A stretch of 64,000 bases of DNA from an uncultured Burkholderiales bacterium (GCA_903932865.1 CAIZHQ010000026.1:124001-188000); one strand, 5' to 3'; shown: positions 26,968 through 36,872, counted from the stretch's first letter. The notes: generated by a model not told the origin, from the letters alone. Program-made: numbers and translations.

Positions 26968-27945
26968 ATGGCCATTGAAACCCAACAGGCCCCCGCCACG
27001 GCGGCTTCCTCGGCACTGGAAATCCGCCGTGTTGGCGTTTTTCTGGGCGCCCGCATCACCGGCATCGACCTCAGCCATGTGCTGGACGACACCACGGTCG
27101 CGGCCCTCAAACTGGCCCACGCCCAGCATGGCGTGTTGGTCTTTCCGGATCAGGTGATTTCATCGGAAGACCTGCGCCGGTTTGGCCGCTGTTTCGGCAC
27201 CCTGAGCGTTCACCCCTTTTCCACCAGCAGCACCGACGCCCCCGAGTTGATCGTCTATGACAACAAGGAGGGCAATCCCCCCGCCCCCACAGATATCTGG
27301 CACACCGACGAAACCTTTCGAGAGGCGCCGCCCATGGGCACTGCGCTGTGCTCCAAAATCATTCCGGAATACGGCGGCAACACCGCATTTGCCAGCATGA
27401 CAGCGGTGTACGAAGGATTGTCCGACCGCTGGCAGCGCTTTTTGTCGGGGCTGGAAGCTGTGCACGACTTCAAGCCTTTTCGCAGCCTTTTTCCCACCGA
27501 CGCCGATGGCATCGAGAAGTTGCGTCGCTTTGAAGACCGCTATCCTGCCGTCACCCATCCGGTGGTATCGGTGCACCCCATCACTGGCAAAAAGGTCATT
27601 TTTGTCAACCCCCAGTTCACGCTGTACATCAAGGGCATGGCGGAAGATGAGAGCCGCATGATCCTGGACATGCTGTACCGCAAGACCCTGATTCACGAAT
27701 ACCAGTACCGTCACTGCTGGGAACCGAACATGGTGGTGTTTTGGGACAACCGCCATGTGCAACACTCCGCCTTGCACGATTACTACCCGCAGCGTCGCCT
27801 GATGGAGCGCGTGACCATCGCCGGCACCCGCCCTGTAGCGGCCGACCCGGCCGCCGATCCCACTGACCTGCGCCGTTATCTGATGCCGCCGTTGTCACAA
27901 TTTCGGCAGGCGGGTACCGCCCAAAAAAGACAACTCGACCTTTGA
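26968..27945 (+). CDS. TauD/TfdA-family Fe(II)/2-oxoglutarate dioxygenase
   Basis: This 325-residue protein carries the metal triad of the family: WHTDETF (His112, Asp114) and WDNRHVQH (His266), with the 2-oxoglutarate-binding arginine in RRLMERVTI. The N-terminal ARITGIDLSHVLDD fold start is typical. Such enzymes hydroxylate a substrate, often leading to its cleavage (sulfonates, aryloxyacids and others). AAGGAG precedes the start. A Bug binding protein and an amidohydrolase follow, suggesting breakdown of an imported acid; the substrate is unknown. Confidence 0.87.
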   Translation: MAIETQQAPATAASSALEIRRVGVFLGARITGIDLSHVLDDTTVAALKLAHAQHGVLVFPDQVISSEDLRRFGRCFGTLSVHPFSTSSTDAPELIVYDNKEGNPPAPTDIWHTDETFREAPPMGTALCSKIIPEYGGNTAFASMTAVYEGLSDRWQRFLSGLEAVHDFKPFRSLFPTDADGIEKLRRFEDRYPAVTHPVVSVHPITGKKVIFVNPQFTLYIKGMAEDESRMILDMLYRKTLIHEYQYRHCWEPNMVVFWDNRHVQHSALHDYYPQRRLMERVTIAGTRPVAADPAADPTDLRRYLMPPLSQFRQAGTAQKRQLDL

Positions 27946-28016
27946 GCTTGTGGGCGCATCAACGCCTTTAGTGATACTTTCAGCCATCTGTTGGCCATTC
28001 AAATGAGGAGACTGCC

Positions 28017-28991
28017 GTGTTCCATTTTTCCCGACGTGCCATTTTTGCTGCGCTGGCTCTCAGTGCCTGCACCGCTGTTTTCAGCCAAGCCGCCTACCCC
28101 GACAAACCCATCCGTTTGGTGGTGCCTTATCCGCCCGGCGGGTTCACGGACATTCTGGGCCGCCTGCTTTCTGCCCAACTTCAGACTCGCCTTGGGCAGA
28201 ACGTGATCGTGGACAACAAAGGCGGTGGCGGCAGCACCATTGGCAGTGCCATGGTGGCGCGCGCGCCTGCCGATGGCTACACCCTGCTCTTGGTCGCACC
28301 CGATTTGGCCATCAATGAAAGCCTGATGGCATCACGGCTGAGCTACGACGCCCGCAAGGACTTCAGCCCCGTGATCCGTGCAGCTTGGTCGCCCATGGTT
28401 CTGGTCACCCACCCCTCTCTTCCCGCGAAAAACGTGGGTGAGTTTCTGGCCCTGGCCAAGGCACGCCCCGGCAAAATCAACTTCGCCTCCGGTGGCATTG
28501 GAACGGGCGCACACCTGGCACTGGAGTTGTTCAAAACCCGCGCTGGCGTCGATGTGACGCACGTCCCCTACAAGGGCAATGGCCCCGCCACTTCCGACCT
28601 TCTGGGTGGTCAAGTTTCGGCCATGTTTTTGCAATACGCTGTCGCCAAGCCTCATGTGGCGGGCGGCAAACTGGTCATGCTGGCAACCCCCAGTGGCAAA
28701 CGCTCGCCAGCCATACCGGATGTGCCCACCATTGCAGAAAGCGGCCTGCCCGGCTTTGACGTTGAACCTTGGTTCGGCATCGTGGCGCCCGCAGGCACAC
28801 CCACAGCCATCGTCAACCGGCTGAACGCCGAGATCGGCAAAATCATGCAACAAAACGACGTCAAGGAGCTGCTGGCCGGCTTCGGGGCGGCGCCATCGAT
28901 CTCCTCTCCGCAGGAATTTGGCAAATTCATTGACAGCGAAGTCACGCGCTGGGCTGAAGTCGTCAAAGCTTCAGGGGCCAAAGCCGAATGA
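28017..28991 (+). CDS. Bug/TctC-family binding protein in the dioxygenase operon
   Basis: The 324-residue protein starts with GTG after GAGGAG and has a signal peptide (FAALALSACTAVFSQAA). The Bug signature is complete: YPDKPIRLVVPYPPGGFTD, then DNKGGGGSTIGS and PADGYT. It lies between the dioxygenase and the amidohydrolase and overlaps the latter by 4 bases, so its ligand is probably the operon's substrate or an intermediate. No TctA/TctB membrane partner is present in the window. Confidence 0.88.
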   Translation: MFHFSRRAIFAALALSACTAVFSQAAYPDKPIRLVVPYPPGGFTDILGRLLSAQLQTRLGQNVIVDNKGGGGSTIGSAMVARAPADGYTLLLVAPDLAINESLMASRLSYDARKDFSPVIRAAWSPMVLVTHPSLPAKNVGEFLALAKARPGKINFASGGIGTGAHLALELFKTRAGVDVTHVPYKGNGPATSDLLGGQVSAMFLQYAVAKPHVAGGKLVMLATPSGKRSPAIPDVPTIAESGLPGFDVEPWFGIVAPAGTPTAIVNRLNAEIGKIMQQNDVKELLAGFGAAPSISSPQEFGKFIDSEVTRWAEVVKASGAKAE

Positions 28992-29989
28992 GTCTGGGCG
29001 CGCGCGCCATCGACATGCACGCGCACTGGGTGCCCCCGCAGGTGGCCCATGCGCTGCGCCAGCGTCAAGGCCAGGTGCCGCGGCTAGAGCTGCTGGACGA
29101 TGGGGCCAAGCGCTTGGTCATGCCCATCGGCACCCTGGGGTTCAGCCCAGCCCACACCGACCCGTCGCAGCGGCTTCAGCACATGTTGACGCAAGGCGTG
29201 TCGAAACAAATGCTGTCATTGCCCGGTCTGTTTGGCATCGACAGTTTGCCTTTTGACCAGGCAGCGCCGCTGGTGCGCGTGTTCAATGATGCCTGTGGCC
29301 AGTTGTGCCAGACCCATTCCGAACGTTTTTGCGGACTCGCCGCACTGCCCTTGGCCGACATGGACGCGGCCGTGGCAGAACTGCGCCGGGCTCGACTGGA
29401 GCTGGGGCTGCTGGGGGCAATTTTGCCGGTGGACGCCTTTCGCAGCGAAGCCACCGCCGCACGCATCCGACCCTTGTTTGAAGCAGCCGAGGCGCTGGGG
29501 GCGCACTTTTTTGTGCACCCCGGACGCATGCCCGACAGTGGTGCCTTGCCCGATGCGCCCCCTGACCACGATCTGGCACGCCGTGCGCTGGCCGTTCAGC
29601 ACGAGGTCGGCCAGGCCATGGTGACCCTGCTGCTGTCGGACTTTTTGCAACCGTGGCGCAACATCACGGTTCAGGTGGCCAACCTGGGCGGCACTTTTCC
29701 AGCCGTGGTCGAACGCATGGACCACATGCTGGCCCTGCGCGACCCGGACCGCCCCATGCCCTCGAGCCGGGCGCGCGCCGTCTGGGTGGACTGCGCCTCG
29801 CTGGGCCCACAGGCCCTGGAACAAGCCGTGGCGGTGTTCGGTGCCGACCGCGTGGTGCTGGGCACCGATTGCCCCATTTTCGATACCGCCAGAACCCTCG
29901 CGGGCATTCAAGGGTCTCGTCTGTCTGCGGCCGATCAGGCCCTGGTCTTGCATGGCAACGCCGCTGCTTTGCTGGCACGACTGACCTGA
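28988..29989 (+). CDS. Amidohydrolase-2 family protein (ACMSD-like)
   Basis: The 333-residue TIM-barrel protein has the metal motif DMHAHW (His11 and His13), a middle histidine in FVHPGRMP and the late aspartate in GTDCPIFDT. This pattern is that of the amidohydrolase-2 branch, which includes aminocarboxymuconate semialdehyde decarboxylase and aryl decarboxylases. It may decarboxylate or hydrolyse the product of the upstream dioxygenase. It is translationally coupled to the Bug gene and followed by a terminator. Confidence 0.82.
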   Translation: MSLGARAIDMHAHWVPPQVAHALRQRQGQVPRLELLDDGAKRLVMPIGTLGFSPAHTDPSQRLQHMLTQGVSKQMLSLPGLFGIDSLPFDQAAPLVRVFNDACGQLCQTHSERFCGLAALPLADMDAAVAELRRARLELGLLGAILPVDAFRSEATAARIRPLFEAAEALGAHFFVHPGRMPDSGALPDAPPDHDLARRALAVQHEVGQAMVTLLLSDFLQPWRNITVQVANLGGTFPAVVERMDHMLALRDPDRPMPSSRARAVWVDCASLGPQALEQAVAVFGADRVVLGTDCPIFDTARTLAGIQGSRLSAADQALVLHGNAAALLARLT

Positions 29990-30015
29990 ATGCCACAAGG
30001 GCATGCCGTCTGTGC

Positions 30016-30038
30016 CCGGGGGCCAACCCCGGCTTTTT
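30016..30038 (+). terminator. Rho-independent terminator after the amidohydrolase gene
   Basis: CCGGGG-GCCAA-CCCCGG (30016-30032) is followed by C and five T. It separates the catabolic operon from the LysR gene and argues against the upstream in-frame LysR start at 30003. Confidence 0.7.
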
Positions 30039-30056
30039 GCCGGTTATGCTTGTCCG

Positions 30057-31010
30057 ATGCCATTGAAAGACCGCCTCAAAATGCGTCACCTGCGCACCTT
30101 GGTGGCGATTGCCGAACACGGCTCACTGGTTCGTGCCGCCAAAGCCTTGAGCATTTCGCAACCCGCCGTCACCAAAACCCTGGCCGAGCTCGAAGACATT
30201 GCAGGCCATCGGCTTTTTGAACGCTCACCCAAAGGCGTCACCTTGACCGGGGCGGGACAAATTTTGGTCAGACACGCGGGGTCAGGCTTGCGGGTGATCC
30301 ACGATGGGCTGTCCAGCCTGTCTGCCGAAGAAGAGGGCGACGCTCCAGTCCTGGTGATTGGTGCCTTGCCCAATGTGGGTGCCACGGTGCTGGCGCCCGC
30401 TCTGGTGCGCTTTGCCGCCTCGGCGCCGCGGGCCCGCGTGTCGGTGCGTACAGGCAGCAATGCACAGCTGATTGCCGCCTTGAAACAAGGGGTTCTGGAC
30501 ATGGTGATCGGTCGCCTCGCAGAGCCATCGGACATGCAGGGATTGACCTTTGAACACCTGTACACCGAGCCTTTGCTGCTCGTCGTTCGCCCAGGGCATG
30601 ATTTGTCTTTGCGGCAGAAAATCGATCCCGCCCTTTTGAAAAGTTACCGTTTGGTTCTGCCCGATGCGGGGACGCGTGCCAGGGAAGCCGCAGACCGTTT
30701 TTTCATGGCGGTTGGCACGGGCCTGCCTTTGAAAGTCATTGAAACCATCGACCTGTCTTTCGGCCGCAGTTATGTGCTGCACAGCGACGCTGTGTGGTTT
30801 GTTCCACTGGGCGCCATAGAAAATGATTTGCGACAAGGCACGCTGGTGCGCCTGCAGATCGACACGAGCGCCACAGAGGGACCCGTCGGTTTGACCCTTC
30901 GCGTTGACCCTCAACCGTCCGAGTCCATACAAAGGGTGTCGGATGAGATACGCCAAAGTGCTGCGCAAAGGTTTGGCGCTTTGTCAAAATCTCCGGCTGC
31001 CCAAGTCTGA
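30057..31010 (+). CDS. LysR-family regulator near the dioxygenase operon
   Basis: The protein of about 317 residues starts at MPLKDRLKMRHLRTLVAI. The LysR helix-turn-helix is clear (GSLVRAAKALSISQPAVTKT, then LFERSPKGVTLT), followed by the effector domain of the GbpR/CbgR-like branch. It lies in the same direction as the dioxygenase operon just past its terminator, so it may control that operon by location. Stop codons of this gene and the convergent TetR gene are only 2 bases apart. Confidence 0.85.
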   Translation: MPLKDRLKMRHLRTLVAIAEHGSLVRAAKALSISQPAVTKTLAELEDIAGHRLFERSPKGVTLTGAGQILVRHAGSGLRVIHDGLSSLSAEEEGDAPVLVIGALPNVGATVLAPALVRFAASAPRARVSVRTGSNAQLIAALKQGVLDMVIGRLAEPSDMQGLTFEHLYTEPLLLVVRPGHDLSLRQKIDPALLKSYRLVLPDAGTRAREAADRFFMAVGTGLPLKVIETIDLSFGRSYVLHSDAVWFVPLGAIENDLRQGTLVRLQIDTSATEGPVGLTLRVDPQPSESIQRVSDEIRQSAAQRFGALSKSPAAQV

Positions 31011-31012
31011 CG

Positions 31013-31636
31013 TCAGCGGGCGTTCAACCCATCAAAACAAGTGCTCATCACCAGATCCAGGATCTGCTCGTCGGTGTGCTGTTCGCCCATTTTCAGGAAT
31101 TCCAGCACCGGATCGCAGGCCCGTGCAAACAAGGTGTAGAGCACAGCCACAGCGGGCAAGGTCATGTTGATCTGGCCTTGTTTTTGGGCCGCTTCGATCC
31201 AGCCGCCCAAAGCATCGCTGACCTCCATCAAGCCGTCCATGTACTCCTTGCTGGCCATCAAGGTGGCGCGTAAGCTGGAGTTTTGGCTGGGCAGTGAGGG
31301 CATCAGGCCTTGCAGCTTGAGTGCCATGGTCCAGCGCGTCACGGCCTTGATCTTGTCCAGCGGGGGCAAAGTCGGGTCGGTGCTCTGGATGACCTCTTGC
31401 GCCCGGCGCATGGCGGTGACCATGGCCGCACAGGCCAGCTCTTCCTTGCTGGTGAAGTGCTTGTACAGGCTGGCCTTGGCGATGCCCACCTCGGCCGCCA
31501 CCTCGTCCACCGTCATCGCATCGAAGCCTTTCTCGGACAACAAACGGTTGACCGATTGGATGATGGCCATTTCGCGGGCGGCGAGCATCTGGACCTTGAA
31601 GGATTTTTTGGGCGCGGTCACAAGCGTGGTGTTCAT
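31013..31636 (-). CDS. TetR/AcrR-family regulator
   Basis: The 207-residue protein has the TetR DNA-binding domain near residues 24-70 (SVNRLLSEKGFDAMTVDEVA, then GIAKASLYKHFTSKEEL) and a helical ligand domain. The ligand is unknown. Nothing clearly regulated is divergent from it; the nearest upstream gene on the same strand is the phosphatase, whose stop is 67 bases before it. Confidence 0.87.
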   Translation of the reverse strand: MNTTLVTAPKKSFKVQMLAAREMAIIQSVNRLLSEKGFDAMTVDEVAAEVGIAKASLYKHFTSKEELACAAMVTAMRRAQEVIQSTDPTLPPLDKIKAVTRWTMALKLQGLMPSLPSQNSSLRATLMASKEYMDGLMEVSDALGGWIEAAQKQGQINMTLPAVAVLYTLFARACDPVLEFLKMGEQHTDEQILDLVMSTCFDGLNAR

Positions 31637-31703
31637 GCGACGATTCTATACATACAGCCTATAAAAAGACCGCATAGTAACCCTTGGATACGGTCGGGTC
31701 TTT

Positions 31704-33281
31704 TCAAGAACCCGGCTCGACGCCCGCCGCGCCTTGGCGCACCGTCCAACGACCTTGCAGCGCCAGCCGGGCGTCGGACTGGGCCGGGTGCGGGGTGGTC
31801 AAAAACTGAGCATCCAGCCGATCGGGCCGGATGTCGATCAGGGTGTACCCCCGTTCGTCCGAGCGGGCATGGCGAATGTCCGGGTTCTCGCGCTGGATTT
31901 GTTCCATGAGTTTGGGCGACATGCCCCGGGTCGACACCGAGGTGGTGACCAGCTCGCTGGCCACCACGGGCGAGCGCTCGTCGCCCGGCCGCACGCGCAG
32001 CTGCGCGGCCACGTTGGCGTGTACATCACCGCCGAGCAGCACCACATCACTCAGGCGCGCATCGGCCACGGTCTGCAACAGCCGCGAGCGTGCTTGCGGG
32101 TAACCGTCCCAGCCATCGGTGAAGGCGCTGCGCCCCAAGGGAGTTTGGATGCCGCTGCTGGCCATCAAGGTGGACTGCGCCAGCAGCTTCCAGCGCCGCG
32201 GGCTTTGCGTCAAGCCCGCCGTTAGCCATTGCTCTTGCGCCTGGCCCAACATGCTGCGCGCCGGATCGGCCAGCGCATCGCAGCCCATGACCACGCGCCC
32301 GCCGCCCCGCATCAGGTCGGGACAGGCCTGGTGGTCGCGGTGTTGGCGGCAGTCCAGCGTCCACACGTCGGCCAGCGTGCCCCAAGCCATGCGGTCGTGA
32401 ATGCGCATTTGGCTGGGCTGTTGCGGGTCAGGCCCCAGGCGCAGCGGCATGTGTTCAAAGTAAGCCTGGTAAGCCGCCGTTCGACGTTGCAAGAACACCG
32501 CCGGGTCGGTGAAGTTGCGGTCCAAGTCGTTGGCGTAATCATTCACCACCTCGTGGTCGTCCCAGGTCATGAGCCAAGGGTGTGCGGCGTGGCAAGCCTG
32601 CAAGTGGGCATCGCTCTTGTAGTGCGCGTGACGGGCGCGGTACGTGTCGAGCGTGTCAGGCATGCCGCTTTCGTGGGCCCGGACCTTGTATTGCTTGTTG
32701 CTGCTTTCATAGATGTAGTCGCCCACGAACAGCACCAAGTCCAGGTCTTGCGCGGCCATGTGGCGGTGGGCGGCGAAGTGACCTTGCTCGTAATGCTGAC
32801 AAGAAGCCAGACCCAAGCGCAGGCGAGCCACCGCCTCGTTCAGTGCCGGGCTCGTGCGGGTGCGGCCCACCGGGCTGACCGCGTTGCCGCTGGCAAACCG
32901 GTACCAATAATGTCGCCCCGGTTGCAGCCCGTCGGCCAGCACATGCAAACTGTGGCCCCTGCGCGCATCGGTGGTCAGTGTCCATTGGCGCACAGGCTGT
33001 CGCAAAGCCTCATCGGCAAACAACTCGCACACCACGGGCGCGCCTTGCACTTGGCGGGCTGCATCGGTTTCGTGGATGAGCAAACGCGTCCACAGCACCA
33101 CGCTGCGTGGCTGTGGCTGACCACTGGCCACGCCCAAACTGAAGGGGAAAACCCGCCAACGCGGCGGCGTGCTTTGCGCTTGCGCGCCGGGAGACAGCCA
33201 CGGGACCAAGGCGGCGGCCAGCGCCATGCGGTGCAGATCGCGACGCGACCAGAACGGGGCAGGGTGGGTGGTGCTGGACAT
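31704..33281 (-). CDS. PhoD-like alkaline phosphatase/phosphodiesterase, Tat-exported
   Basis: The 525-residue protein begins with a twin-arginine signal (WSRRDLHRMALAAAL, cleavage near AQAQ), so it is folded before export. The PhoD pattern is present: GVASGQPQPRSVVLWTRL, LASCQHYEQG, FVGDYIYES, WDDHEVVNDYAND and the late LLGGDVHANV. PhoD enzymes use calcium and iron to release phosphate from mono- and diesters. An in-frame codon at 33329 would add residues before the Tat signal and is unlikely. No Pho box was identified. Confidence 0.88.
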   Translation of the reverse strand: MSSTTHPAPFWSRRDLHRMALAAALVPWLSPGAQAQSTPPRWRVFPFSLGVASGQPQPRSVVLWTRLLIHETDAARQVQGAPVVCELFADEALRQPVRQWTLTTDARRGHSLHVLADGLQPGRHYWYRFASGNAVSPVGRTRTSPALNEAVARLRLGLASCQHYEQGHFAAHRHMAAQDLDLVLFVGDYIYESSNKQYKVRAHESGMPDTLDTYRARHAHYKSDAHLQACHAAHPWLMTWDDHEVVNDYANDLDRNFTDPAVFLQRRTAAYQAYFEHMPLRLGPDPQQPSQMRIHDRMAWGTLADVWTLDCRQHRDHQACPDLMRGGGRVVMGCDALADPARSMLGQAQEQWLTAGLTQSPRRWKLLAQSTLMASSGIQTPLGRSAFTDGWDGYPQARSRLLQTVADARLSDVVLLGGDVHANVAAQLRVRPGDERSPVVASELVTTSVSTRGMSPKLMEQIQRENPDIRHARSDERGYTLIDIRPDRLDAQFLTTPHPAQSDARLALQGRWTVRQGAAGVEPGS

Positions 33282-33292
33282 GGGGTATTGAG

Positions 33293-33365
33293 CTTTGAGC
33301 GTTGGGCGAGGTTCTCGCTGATCGCTCAACGCTGAACCCTGGCCCCCAACTCTAAACGCTCAAAT
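33293..33365. repeat. Three copies of a 15-bp GAGCGTT motif between divergent genes
   Basis: TTTGAGCGTTGGGCGA (33294-33309) recurs inverted as TCGCTCAACGCTGAA (33322-33336) and again inverted as TAAACGCTCAAATG (33353-33366). The first two form an imperfect hairpin. The block fills the gap between the phosphatase and EamA genes. Confidence 0.55.
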
Positions 33366-33395
33366 GACAGACTGCTTGCGTGAGGGGACGGCACA

Positions 33396-34295
33396 ATGGG
33401 CGACATGAGCCCTTCGACCCGACCCCGCAAAGACCACCTGGACGCCCTGGCCGTGGGCATTTTGCTGGTGTGTTGCATGTTCTGGGGCTTTCAGCAGGTC
33501 TTGGTCAAAGCCACCGTGGCCGAATTGCCACCCGTGTTCCAGTCAGCGGTGCGCGGCGTGGGGGCCACGCTGCTGCTGTGGCTGTGGTGCCAGGGACGCG
33601 GGGTACGCCTGTTTGATCGCGACGGCAGCCTGTGGGCGGGTTTGCTGGTGGGCTGCCTTTTTGCGGCTGAATTTGCCTTCATTTACATCGGCCTGCAGCA
33701 CACCACGGCTTCGCGGCTGACGGTGTTTTTGTACACCTCGCCTTTTTGGGTCGCGGCCTTGGTGCCTTGGTTCATCCGCACCGAGCGGCTTCGGCCCGCG
33801 CAATGGTTGGGCATGGCTTGCGCCTTTGCCGCTGTGGTCTTTGGCCTGCGCGAAGGCCTTGGCGGTGGCGGGGCCATGGGTGACTGGATGGGCCTGGCCG
33901 CCGGGGCCTTGTGGGGCCTGACCACCGTGGCCATCCGGGCCGCCAACCTCACGCGCCTGGCCGCCGAAAAACTGCTGTTTTACCAATTGGCGGTGAGCAC
34001 CGTGGTGCTGATTTTGTTGTCGCACGGGATGGGCGAGCCCTGGGGCGGCGCCTGGAGCGGCTTTGCCATGGGCTCGGTGGCGGTGCAATCCGCGGTGGGC
34101 GCATTTGCCAGCTACCTGGCCTGGATGTGGATGCTGGGCCATTACCCCGCCACCAAAATTTCGGCCTTTGTATTTTTGACACCGCTGTTTGCGCTGCTGT
34201 TTGGCATGCTTTGGCTGGGCGAAACCGTGACCTTGACCTTGGCGCTGTCTTTGGCGCTGGTGGCCGTGGGCATCGTGTTGGTCAACCGAAAATGA
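33396..34295 (+). CDS. EamA/DMT-family transporter
   Basis: This 299-residue protein has ten helices in two EamA repeats ([20 protein letters not shown] at the start of the first, [20 protein letters not shown] at the start of the second) and the conserved ending [17 protein letters not shown]. Substrate unknown. It is divergent from the phosphatase gene and 58 bases before the reductase gene. Confidence 0.86.
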   Translation: MGDMSPSTRPRKDHLDALAVGILLVCCMFWGFQQVLVKATVAELPPVFQSAVRGVGATLLLWLWCQGRGVRLFDRDGSLWAGLLVGCLFAAEFAFIYIGLQHTTASRLTVFLYTSPFWVAALVPWFIRTERLRPAQWLGMACAFAAVVFGLREGLGGGGAMGDWMGLAAGALWGLTTVAIRAANLTRLAAEKLLFYQLAVSTVVLILLSHGMGEPWGGAWSGFAMGSVAVQSAVGAFASYLAWMWMLGHYPATKISAFVFLTPLFALLFGMLWLGETVTLTLALSLALVAVGIVLVNRK

Positions 34296-34353
34296 AGCCC
34301 TAAAACCACCGCGCCTACAAAAGACAATTGAATCCTTCGATAGAAAGACCTCC

Positions 34354-35340
34354 ATGACTTACCAAGCCCTGCAAATTGAAAAAGACGATGCCGGTTACCG
34401 CTGCACCCTGAAGACGCTGGATGACAGCGCCTTGCCCGAAGGCGATGTGACGGTGCAGGTCGATTACTCCACCATCAACTACAAAGATGGCCTGGCCATC
34501 ACCGGCAAATCGCCCGTGGTGCGCAAATTTCCGCTCACCCCTGGCATCGACCTCGCAGGCACCGTGACCGACAGCCAGCACCCGCTGTTTAAAGCGGGCG
34601 ATCAAGTCGTTTTGAACGGCTGGGGTGTGGGCGAGAGCCACAGCGGCGGTCTGGCACAAAAGGCGCGCCTGAAGGGCGACTGGCTGGTGAAACTGCCTGC
34701 CGCCTTCACCCCGCGCCAGGCCATGGCCATTGGCACGGCCGGTTACACCGCCATGCTGTGCGTGATGGCGCTGCAAAAGCACGGTGTCACGCCCGCCAGC
34801 GGTGACATTTTGGTCACGGGTGCGGGCGGGGGTGTGGGCAGCGTGGCCATTGCGCTGCTGGCCAAGCTGGGCTTTCGCGTGGTGGCCAGCACCGGTCGCC
34901 TGCAAGAAGCCGATTACCTGCGCCAGCTGGGCGCGGCCGACGTGATGGACCGGGCCGAATTGTCAGCCCCCGGCAAACCGTTGGCCAAAGAGCGCTGGGC
35001 GGGCGTGGTCGACACCGTGGGCAGCCACACGCTGGCCAACGCCTGCGCCAGCACGAAATACGGCGGCGTGGTGACCGCATGCGGTCTGGCGCAAGGCATG
35101 GACTTTCCGTCCAGCGTGGCCCCCTTTATTTTGCGCGGCGTGACCTTGGCGGGCATCGACAGCGTGATGGCCCCACGCTCCGTGCGCGAAGCCGCTTGGA
35201 CGCGTTTGGCCCAAGACCTGGACACCGCACAACTGGAACGCATGACCCGCGAAGTGGACCTGGCAGATGCGGTTGCGCTGGGCAGTGAGATCCTGGCGGG
35301 ACAGGTGCGCGGGCGGGTGGTGGTGAACGTCAACCGCTGA
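34354..35340 (+). CDS. acuI: Acrylyl-CoA reductase-type MDR oxidoreductase (AcuI/YhdH family)
   Basis: The 328-residue zinc-free medium-chain reductase shows the AcuI/YhdH hallmarks: [28 protein letters not shown] and the NADPH loop [20 protein letters not shown]. In this family it reduces acryloyl-CoA to propionyl-CoA, detoxifying a reactive intermediate of 3-hydroxypropionate or DMSP breakdown. The ATG follows AAAGACC. It seems monocistronic; the gap to the next gene is about 180 bases. Confidence 0.87.
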   Translation: MTYQALQIEKDDAGYRCTLKTLDDSALPEGDVTVQVDYSTINYKDGLAITGKSPVVRKFPLTPGIDLAGTVTDSQHPLFKAGDQVVLNGWGVGESHSGGLAQKARLKGDWLVKLPAAFTPRQAMAIGTAGYTAMLCVMALQKHGVTPASGDILVTGAGGGVGSVAIALLAKLGFRVVASTGRLQEADYLRQLGAADVMDRAELSAPGKPLAKERWAGVVDTVGSHTLANACASTKYGGVVTACGLAQGMDFPSSVAPFILRGVTLAGIDSVMAPRSVREAAWTRLAQDLDTAQLERMTREVDLADAVALGSEILAGQVRGRVVVNVNR

Positions 35341-35521
35341 GTCGGCACCTGCCAAGGCGGTTGATCAGGCCGCGGTCAGCGTGGCACTCTGCATCGGTCG
35401 CAGAAACCACCGCGCTGGCTGTAACCCATGTGTCTGCCCTTAGGGGTTAACGTGATGTACCGCCTGGGTGTACCTCCCTACGATGTGTCCGAATCCAACC
35501 ACACCTTCAGGAAACAACACC

Positions 35522-36505
35522 ATGAAACGCCGTCATTTGATCGCCCTGGCTGCCGCCACCACGCTCAGCAGCTTGCCCCAAGCCTTTGCGCAATCTGCGG
35601 GTTACCCCAATCGCCCGATCAAGCTGGTGGTGCCCTTTCCTGCCGGCATTTCGCCCGATGTGGTGGCCCGCCTGATTGGCGACAAGCTGAGCGCGGCCCT
35701 GGGCCAACCCGTGTTGGTCGACAACCGGCCCGGCGCGGGCGGCATGATCGGCGCCGTGGCTGCGGCCACCTCACCGGCCGATGGCTACACCTTGTTTTTC
35801 AGCGTCAAGGCCTCGCACGCGATTGCCCCCAATGTGTACAGAGACGCCAAGTTCAACCCACCGCGTGATTTCAAGGCCGTCACTCAAATTTTGCAAGTGC
35901 CCCATGTGCTGACCGCCACGCCCAAAGCGCCTTACAACAACATGAAAGAGCTGGTGGCGTACGCCAAGGCGAACCCCGGCAAGATCGACTTTGCCTCCTT
36001 GGGCGTCGGCTCGCAGCCCCATGTGGCGCTGGAGGTGTGGTCGCAGCGGCTGGGCATCAAGCTCAACCACGTGCCCTACAAAACCAACCCTTCTCCCGAT
36101 GTGATGAGCGGCCTGATCAGCCTGTCGGTCGAGGCCTCGACCACCGCCATTCCGCTCATCAAGTCCGGCCGGGTCAAGGCCCTGGGCATCTCGGGGGCGC
36201 AGCGCATCCCCGGCCTGCCCGACGTGCCCACCATGACCGAGTTTGACGCCAACCTGGATGTCAACGGCGTGATCGGCAGTTCGTGGCACGGCATCTTTGC
36301 GCCCACGGGCACACCCAACGACATCATTGCCAAACTCAACACCGAGATCGTCAAGATCGTGAAACTGCCCGAGATCCAGGCCCGCCTGATTGAACTGGGC
36401 CTCACGCCCACGGGCACCACCGCCGCAGCGCTCGACACCGTGGCCAATGGTGACTACGCCTTCTGGAACAAGGTGATCAACGACCTGGGCATCAAGGCCG
36501 ACTGA
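35522..36505 (+). CDS. Bug/TctC-family binding protein
   Basis: The 327-residue periplasmic protein starts at MKRRHLIALAAATTL with a signal peptide ending at AFAQ. The Bug pattern is clear: YPNRPIKLVVPFPAGISPD, then DNRPGAGGMIGA and ADGYT. It is followed at 12 bases by a NIPSNAP-family gene and then a dehydrogenase gene, probably one transcript handling a hydroxy or branched acid. Ligand not known. Confidence 0.88.
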   Translation: MKRRHLIALAAATTLSSLPQAFAQSAGYPNRPIKLVVPFPAGISPDVVARLIGDKLSAALGQPVLVDNRPGAGGMIGAVAAATSPADGYTLFFSVKASHAIAPNVYRDAKFNPPRDFKAVTQILQVPHVLTATPKAPYNNMKELVAYAKANPGKIDFASLGVGSQPHVALEVWSQRLGIKLNHVPYKTNPSPDVMSGLISLSVEASTTAIPLIKSGRVKALGISGAQRIPGLPDVPTMTEFDANLDVNGVIGSSWHGIFAPTGTPNDIIAKLNTEIVKIVKLPEIQARLIELGLTPTGTTAAALDTVANGDYAFWNKVINDLGIKAD

Positions 36506-36517
36506 GGGAACACCACC

Positions 36518-36862
36518 GTGATCGTTGAGCACCGCACCTACACCCTCAAAGCCCTCCGCACGAGTGCCTTTCTGAAGCTGTATGAGCAAGCGGCGTTGCC
36601 GCTGCAAATCCAGTACCTCGGGCACCTGATCGGGTTTTATGTGTCAGAGATCGGCCCGCTCAACGAGGTGGTGCACCTGTGGGGCTTTGCCAGCCTGGCC
36701 GAACGCGAGCGCCGCCGCGCCCTGATGGAGGCCGACCCCGCGTGGGCGGTCTACCGCCAGGCGCTGCTGGAGCTGGACTTGGTGGTGGAACAAAGCACCA
36801 AAATTTTGCGCACCACGGCCTTTTCTCCCACCATCGACTTTGACAGACCACATTCCGCATGA
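36518..36862 (+). CDS. NIPSNAP-family small protein
   Basis: The 114-residue protein starts with GTG and reads VEHRTYTLKALRTSAFLKLYE and WGFASLAERERRRALME, both characteristic of the NIPSNAP ferredoxin-like (dimeric alpha-beta barrel) fold. The biochemical role of bacterial members is unsettled; they often sit next to catabolic genes, as here between a Bug protein and a dehydrogenase. Its stop lies 10 bases before the next start. Confidence 0.82.
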   Translation: MIVEHRTYTLKALRTSAFLKLYEQAALPLQIQYLGHLIGFYVSEIGPLNEVVHLWGFASLAERERRRALMEADPAWAVYRQALLELDLVVEQSTKILRTTAFSPTIDFDRPHSA

Positions 36863-36872
36863 ATTTTCGCGC

